NCBI GenBank assembly: GCA_964653435.1
Contig: CAZZFA010000010.1
Coordinates: forward strand, 15,609-79,608
DNA from: CAZMVY01 sp964653435
Lineage (GTDB): Bacteria; Planctomycetota; Phycisphaerae; UBA1845; PWPN01
DNA length: 64,000 bases
Direction: 5' to 3'
In this document: in pieces, positions 60,733-64,000 of the stretch
Layout: the number at the start of each line of letters is the position of its first letter
Position numbering within the stretch: the stretch's first letter is position 1
Translations under genes and position numbers: made by a program
Notes under the pieces: generated by a model
Seen by the model: only the letters and a program-made list of their open reading frames with translations
What the model was told of the DNA's origin: nothing
Databases searched by the model: none

Positions 60733-61914
60733 TCACCGCCGAAGCGGCGCCCCCGCTCCCGGCTTGGTCGCCGGCCCGCGCGTGGCGGACCGTGCACGCG
60801 GCGGGGGATCGGCCAGCGCACGTTCCATTCTCTCCAGAAACTGGGCCTGCCGGTAGTGCCAGGCGAACCGGTTCCGCATGCGCTTCAGGTAAGGCTCAGC
60901 CCGCCGCCGCCGTTCGGCAAGCGGTTCCCTGCCGCTGACATAGAACTCGATCAGGTCCGCCAGCGGCCAGAAGTAGGATGGGTCGGCCCGCACCGATGCC
61001 AGGAACCATGCCTCCGCCTGGTCGCGATCACCGAGCCCTTCGTAGCACAGCGCCTTGGCGTATTCGATTCGGCCGGGACCGGCCACGTACGGCCATCGCT
61101 CGGCCCGCTCGACCGTCGCGAGTGCCCGTGTGTAGTCATGTTGTCTGAGCAGAGTGAACGCCTGCGCCAGGTCGCGATTGCGAACGTCACGGAGATAGTG
61201 CAGGGCTGCCGCGGAGAGCAGGATCGCGACTGTCACGGCGCGCCCGGCCCAGACGACCCGCCGATAGCGCGTTGCGCTTTCGCCGCCGGTGCCCGCGGGT
61301 CGTTTTGCTGCGCCGGACCGGGGCAGGGGCATCGTCGGCAGCGGGAACTGTTCGTAGGCAAGCAGCGCCTCGTTTGCGCGGCGCGATACGATCGGGCCCG
61401 GCTGTGCGAACGCGGCGGCGCCGCGCCGACGGCCCCGCGACGAGAACCACCATCCGAACAGGCTGTGCCCTGCCCAGAAGACGACGAACGGGATTCCGAA
61501 CAGAAGGGCCTCGCGGTACATCCCGATCGGTATGAGGGCATCTTTGAGTTTGACGTGCTGGTCGGAGAACGGCCACCAGGGCTGGCGATTGCTGCCTTGG
61601 AGGATATCAAGGACAACGTGTGTCGAGATGGAGAAGAGCGTCAGCAGCCAGGCCTTGAGGACCGCGCAGCGAGCCAGGATGGCGAGGGCCGGTCCGAGCA
61701 CCAGCGAGGCGGCCACGGCGAAGAAGAGTGAATGGGTAACGATCTGGTGATCCCCGAATCCGCTGGTGATGATGATCTGGTTCGCGATGTCGGGCAGGTA
61801 GGCCATCGCGACGAGGATCGGCGTCCAGAGGGCCGCCCCTGCGGAGTTTACCCGCTTCGGCCTTGTGCATTTCGCCGTAGCCAGGCCGACGAAGGCATGT
61901 CCCAGCACGGGCAT
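60733..61914 (-). CDS. YdjM-like membrane-bound metal-dependent hydrolase fused to a TPR domain
   Basis: 393 residues. The N-terminal half resembles the DUF457/YdjM family: MPVLGHAFVGLATA (His-6), YLPDIANQIII, HQIVTHSLFFAVAASL (THS), and STHVVLDILQ with several helices. These His/Asp residues are the proposed metal ligands. After about 250 comes a helical, TPR-like region: AFTLLRQHDYTRALATVERA, YAKALCYEGLGDRDQAEAWF, and a basic C-terminus (RRAEPYLKRMRNRFAW). YdjM proteins are usually about 200 residues, so the tail is an addition. The original YdjM is LexA-controlled in E. coli; whether that applies here is not visible. The ATG at 61914 starts the family motif. Confidence 0.8.
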   Translation of the reverse strand: MPVLGHAFVGLATAKCTRPKRVNSAGAALWTPILVAMAYLPDIANQIIITSGFGDHQIVTHSLFFAVAASLVLGPALAILARCAVLKAWLLTLFSISTHVVLDILQGSNRQPWWPFSDQHVKLKDALIPIGMYREALLFGIPFVVFWAGHSLFGWWFSSRGRRRGAAAFAQPGPIVSRRANEALLAYEQFPLPTMPLPRSGAAKRPAGTGGESATRYRRVVWAGRAVTVAILLSAAALHYLRDVRNRDLAQAFTLLRQHDYTRALATVERAERWPYVAGPGRIEYAKALCYEGLGDRDQAEAWFLASVRADPSYFWPLADLIEFYVSGREPLAERRRRAEPYLKRMRNRFAWHYRQAQFLERMERALADPPPRARSATRGPATKPGAGAPLRR

Positions 61915-61973
61915 CGGGCAATCACTCCCTCGCTACGCACGCGAACTCATGCGGTCCCGGTTCGTTGCCTCCC

Positions 61974-62113
61974 AATGACGAATGTCCGAGCCCGGATGTC
62001 GAGGCAATGACGAATGCCTCAGGGACGAATGACGACGAACCGCGGCCCCGACAGCCGCCCCATTCGGCCTTCGTCATTCGGGCTTTCTTCGTCATTCGGG
62101 TTTCGTCATTCGA
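61974..62113 (+). repeat. Repeated AATGACGAATG / CATTCGTCATT words, both orientations
   Basis: AATGACGAATG occurs at 61974-61984 and 62006-62016, a GACGAATGACGAC version at about 62024, and the reverse form TTCGTCATTCGG three times between about 62070 and 62113. It fills most of the gap between the two flanking reverse-strand genes. No gene. Confidence 0.75.
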
Positions 62114-62142
62114 CCCTTCTCGTCCCGGCGCGTGCTTCCCTT

Positions 62143-63645
62143 TTACCCGGCCGCCATTGCCCGATCCATGTCCTTCTCGAATGCCGCGCGCGTCCGTACC
62201 CAGGTGTCGCGGTTGATCTGCAGGACGGGTCGATCCCCCGTGTGGTCCATGCAGTGGTTATTCAGGAGGCGGAACATGAATTTGAAAAGGTTCCGCGGAA
62301 TCCGCATCCGATCAAAGTAGTCGATGATCTCCTCGTCGCGAATGGCCGAATCGAGCAGGTCTCGCAGGGACGGTTCGGCGTTCTCGCCGCATGCGCACTT
62401 CCGCAGACGTTCGTTCGCCAGATCGTAGAGCGACTGGCCGGTCCAGACGAGCGAATCGACGAGGTTGAGCTTGTCGAGCCTGGCCCTCCGCAGAAAGTCC
62501 TCATCCGCCCGTTCCAGGTAGGGGTAGAGCTCGCGCGGCAGGAGCAGCTTGATCCCCAGGCCCGGATGCTTGAGGAACTTCAGCTCAAACAGCGGGTCCA
62601 GGAGCTGCCACATCTTCTCCGGTCGGCCCTCGACGGCGTGGGGCTCATCCACGCGATCCGCCAGCACCACGATGCTCGGATAGCCCAGAGTCCGCAGGAT
62701 GGCCTGCAGGCGGGAGAGCAGGGCATAACGGGCATCCGCTCCTTCCAGATGCCGGATGGGTTGGCCCTCCAGCGCGGCGGGCAGAAAGCGGAGGATCATC
62801 GCCTCCAGCTCGCTCAACCGCCGCTCGAGAACGCGGACGTTCCGGCGGACGTCCTTCGCGCATCTGCGGGCCGCCCAGAGCCGCCGCAGGTGCGGTATCC
62901 ACACGAGCGGCAGCAACACCAGCGCGGCCCAGGCCGCGGGGTGCGCATCGAGAAACTTCATCACGCTGTGGGCGCCGAAGTGCCAGATGGCCCAACCGCC
63001 GGCGGCGAGCAGGGCGATGTCGGCGAGCACCGCGAAGAGTCTGGGGCCGGCGGCCCGCCAGGCCCAGTAGTGAAGCCGTCGGCGGAGCTGTTCCCATCGC
63101 ACGACCCGCGACATCTCGGGCGACTGGTCATACATCGCCGCGAGCATGAGCAGGTCGCGTCGCTGCGCCTGGTCGAGCCGCCGGATCTGTTGGGATGTCA
63201 GCGGCGGGCCCAGTACGGCGTCGGTTCCATGGCCGCCCAGAATCCGGCCGACGAGTTGCCGCACCGCAAGCGAGAAGATCGCATCCATGTGGTCCCACAG
63301 ACGCCATCGCGAGAGATCCTCGCCTTCGCGCGAACAGAAGGAATCCAGAAAGGGGTTCAGGTCGTCGTACTCGATGAGAAAGACGCGGCGGTCCTGGTTC
63401 TCGGGGGCGGCGTTCCACGAGGCGATCGCCTCGCGCATCTGCAGCCGCAGGGCCGTCTTGCCGCTGCCCTTGTCGCCGAACACCACGGCGGAGGCGGGCT
63501 CCTGCGGCTCGCCGTACACCTTGTCCCAGCAGGGATGACGACTCTCGGTCATACACCGCTTGAAGACCGGGTCTTCCTTGGCGTCTTCCTGCGCGAACGG
63601 ATTGGTCGTCAGGCCGTGTTCCTTGAGGAAATCCTGGATTCTCAT
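62143..63645 (-). CDS. KAP-like P-loop NTPase with membrane insertion
   Basis: 500 residues. Walker A is VVFGDKGSGKTALRLQ (near 58). Then a helical part, two hydrophobic segments (about 212-225 and 236-250, PRLFAVLADIALLAAGGWAI and AALVLLPLVWIPHL), and a Walker B-like strand SIVVLADRVDEPH (near 327). The insertion of membrane helices between Walker A and B is the hallmark of KAP-family NTPases, some of which act in phage exclusion. The Walker B Asp-Asp is degenerate (ADRVDE), so ATPase activity needs proof. The C-terminal region is helical and contains KCACGENAEPS. It is a lone gene with its own promoter. ATG 63645 chosen. Confidence 0.75.
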   Translation of the reverse strand: MRIQDFLKEHGLTTNPFAQEDAKEDPVFKRCMTESRHPCWDKVYGEPQEPASAVVFGDKGSGKTALRLQMREAIASWNAAPENQDRRVFLIEYDDLNPFLDSFCSREGEDLSRWRLWDHMDAIFSLAVRQLVGRILGGHGTDAVLGPPLTSQQIRRLDQAQRRDLLMLAAMYDQSPEMSRVVRWEQLRRRLHYWAWRAAGPRLFAVLADIALLAAGGWAIWHFGAHSVMKFLDAHPAAWAALVLLPLVWIPHLRRLWAARRCAKDVRRNVRVLERRLSELEAMILRFLPAALEGQPIRHLEGADARYALLSRLQAILRTLGYPSIVVLADRVDEPHAVEGRPEKMWQLLDPLFELKFLKHPGLGIKLLLPRELYPYLERADEDFLRRARLDKLNLVDSLVWTGQSLYDLANERLRKCACGENAEPSLRDLLDSAIRDEEIIDYFDRMRIPRNLFKFMFRLLNNHCMDHTGDRPVLQINRDTWVRTRAAFEKDMDRAMAAG

Positions 63646-63696
63646 GCGGGCCTCCGTCCAGCGGGCGTTCACCTTCGCGGGTTTCGATCCGCCGGC

Positions 63697-63725
63697 AGAG
63701 TACACCAGAATCCGGCCGTGCTCAA
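63697..63725 (-). promoter_or_regulatory. Promoter for the KAP-like NTPase gene
   Basis: Reverse strand TTGAGC (63725-63720), 17-nt spacer, TACTCT (63702-63697). Confidence 0.5.
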
Positions 63726-63933
63726 CGTGGCGAGGCCGGCGGCGCAATCGGCGCCCGATGTCCAGCCTGCCACGGCGGCTTGTTGGGGGGTGCATGGCCG
63801 TACTTGCGGTGCGTGTATGGCGAAGGCGTGGGAAGCCTGGCTCAAGCCGGCCCGGCAGATCGCGAAGGCAAGAGCGGGATGAGCGCCCGGTCCCAGCGAT
63901 TGAATGCGTAGAGTCTTGCGTCGCGCCGTTTGT

Positions 63934-64000
63934 GCGCCTTGCGCACGGCGCGCCTTGTGCCCGGTGCATCTTGCGCGCGGTGCGCCTTGTGCGCAATGCG
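63934..64000 (+). repeat. 16-nt tandem repeat at right edge
   Basis: Units GCGCCTTGCGCACGGC (63934-63949), GCGCCTTGTGCCCGGT, GCATCTTGCGCGCGGT and GCGCCTTGTGCGCAAT, then the window ends. Degenerate versions are visible upstream (TCTTGCGTCGC). It probably continues beyond the window. Confidence 0.85.

Overview
The window is about 66% GC bacterial chromosome and reads as Planctomycetota, most probably the Phycisphaerae side of that phylum. The pointers are very large exported proteins ending in a TIG domain plus paired dockerin-like 'GDGDVDL.DF' / 'CFNGPNRP' motifs, a GFTLIELLVV-type pseudopilin with an H-x-G-tail, a Tat-exported Gfo/Idh/MocA dehydrogenase, small 'CPxC' zinc-ribbon membrane proteins, a tandem four-ATPase UvrA, and many short palindromic or dispersed intergenic repeats. 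No plasmid or phage backbone, transposase or CRISPR array was found. The taxonomic placement is inference from gene content.

Layout. 1-1.7 kb: edge fragment of MqnD (futalosine menaquinone pathway), a HicB-like antitoxin, a decayed zinc-ribbon gene fused to a dispersed repeat, and cysC. 2.3-14.3 kb: surface/secretome block with two giant multidomain exported proteins that share the same C-terminal module, separated by a pseudopilin, a membrane zinc-ribbon protein and a GT9 glycosyltransferase; both giants are followed by strong terminators. 14.7-21 kb: small membrane protein, Gfo/Idh/MocA oxidoreductase, tRNA-Gly(UCC), P1B metal ATPase, FHA-GAF histidine kinase. 21.6-27.8 kb: envelope glycan genes (GT9, GT-C type membrane proteins, SAM methyltransferase). 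27.9-32.4 kb: MacB/FtsX-type ABC exporter pair, divergent metallophosphoesterase. 32.5-36.9 kb: HU-like protein, four small or medium lipoproteins including a PhnD-like binding protein, a PIG-L deacetylase, and an orphan Flp pilin. 37.4-38.8 kb: another GT-C.

39.0-47.8 kb is the most unusual part. It is a UvrA locus in which the first nucleotide-binding half is its own gene, followed through two ATGA stop/start overlaps by a 119-residue ORF and then a 1,719-residue protein. That protein carries the missing second half, a complete second UvrA and a roughly 360-residue C-terminal extension. A CBM9-like gene is coupled to its end by GTGA, and a SixA-like phosphatase follows. Then come a homocysteine methyltransferase/MTHFR fusion, a FlgI-like lipoprotein with no flagellar neighbours, a large membrane protein, a GT4 transferase and a thioesterase.

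56.3-57.85 kb is a gene-free repeat island: a 14-nt minisatellite, a perfect 25-bp inverted repeat and a tandem triplication of a roughly 190-bp dispersed element that occurs at three other places in the window. 57.9-63.6 kb: ligA, a zinc-ribbon membrane protein, a YdjM-like membrane hydrolase with a TPR tail, and a KAP-like P-loop NTPase. The window closes in a 16-nt tandem repeat. Genes on both strands mostly sit alone or in short operons; promoter calls are matches to the sigma-70 consensus only.
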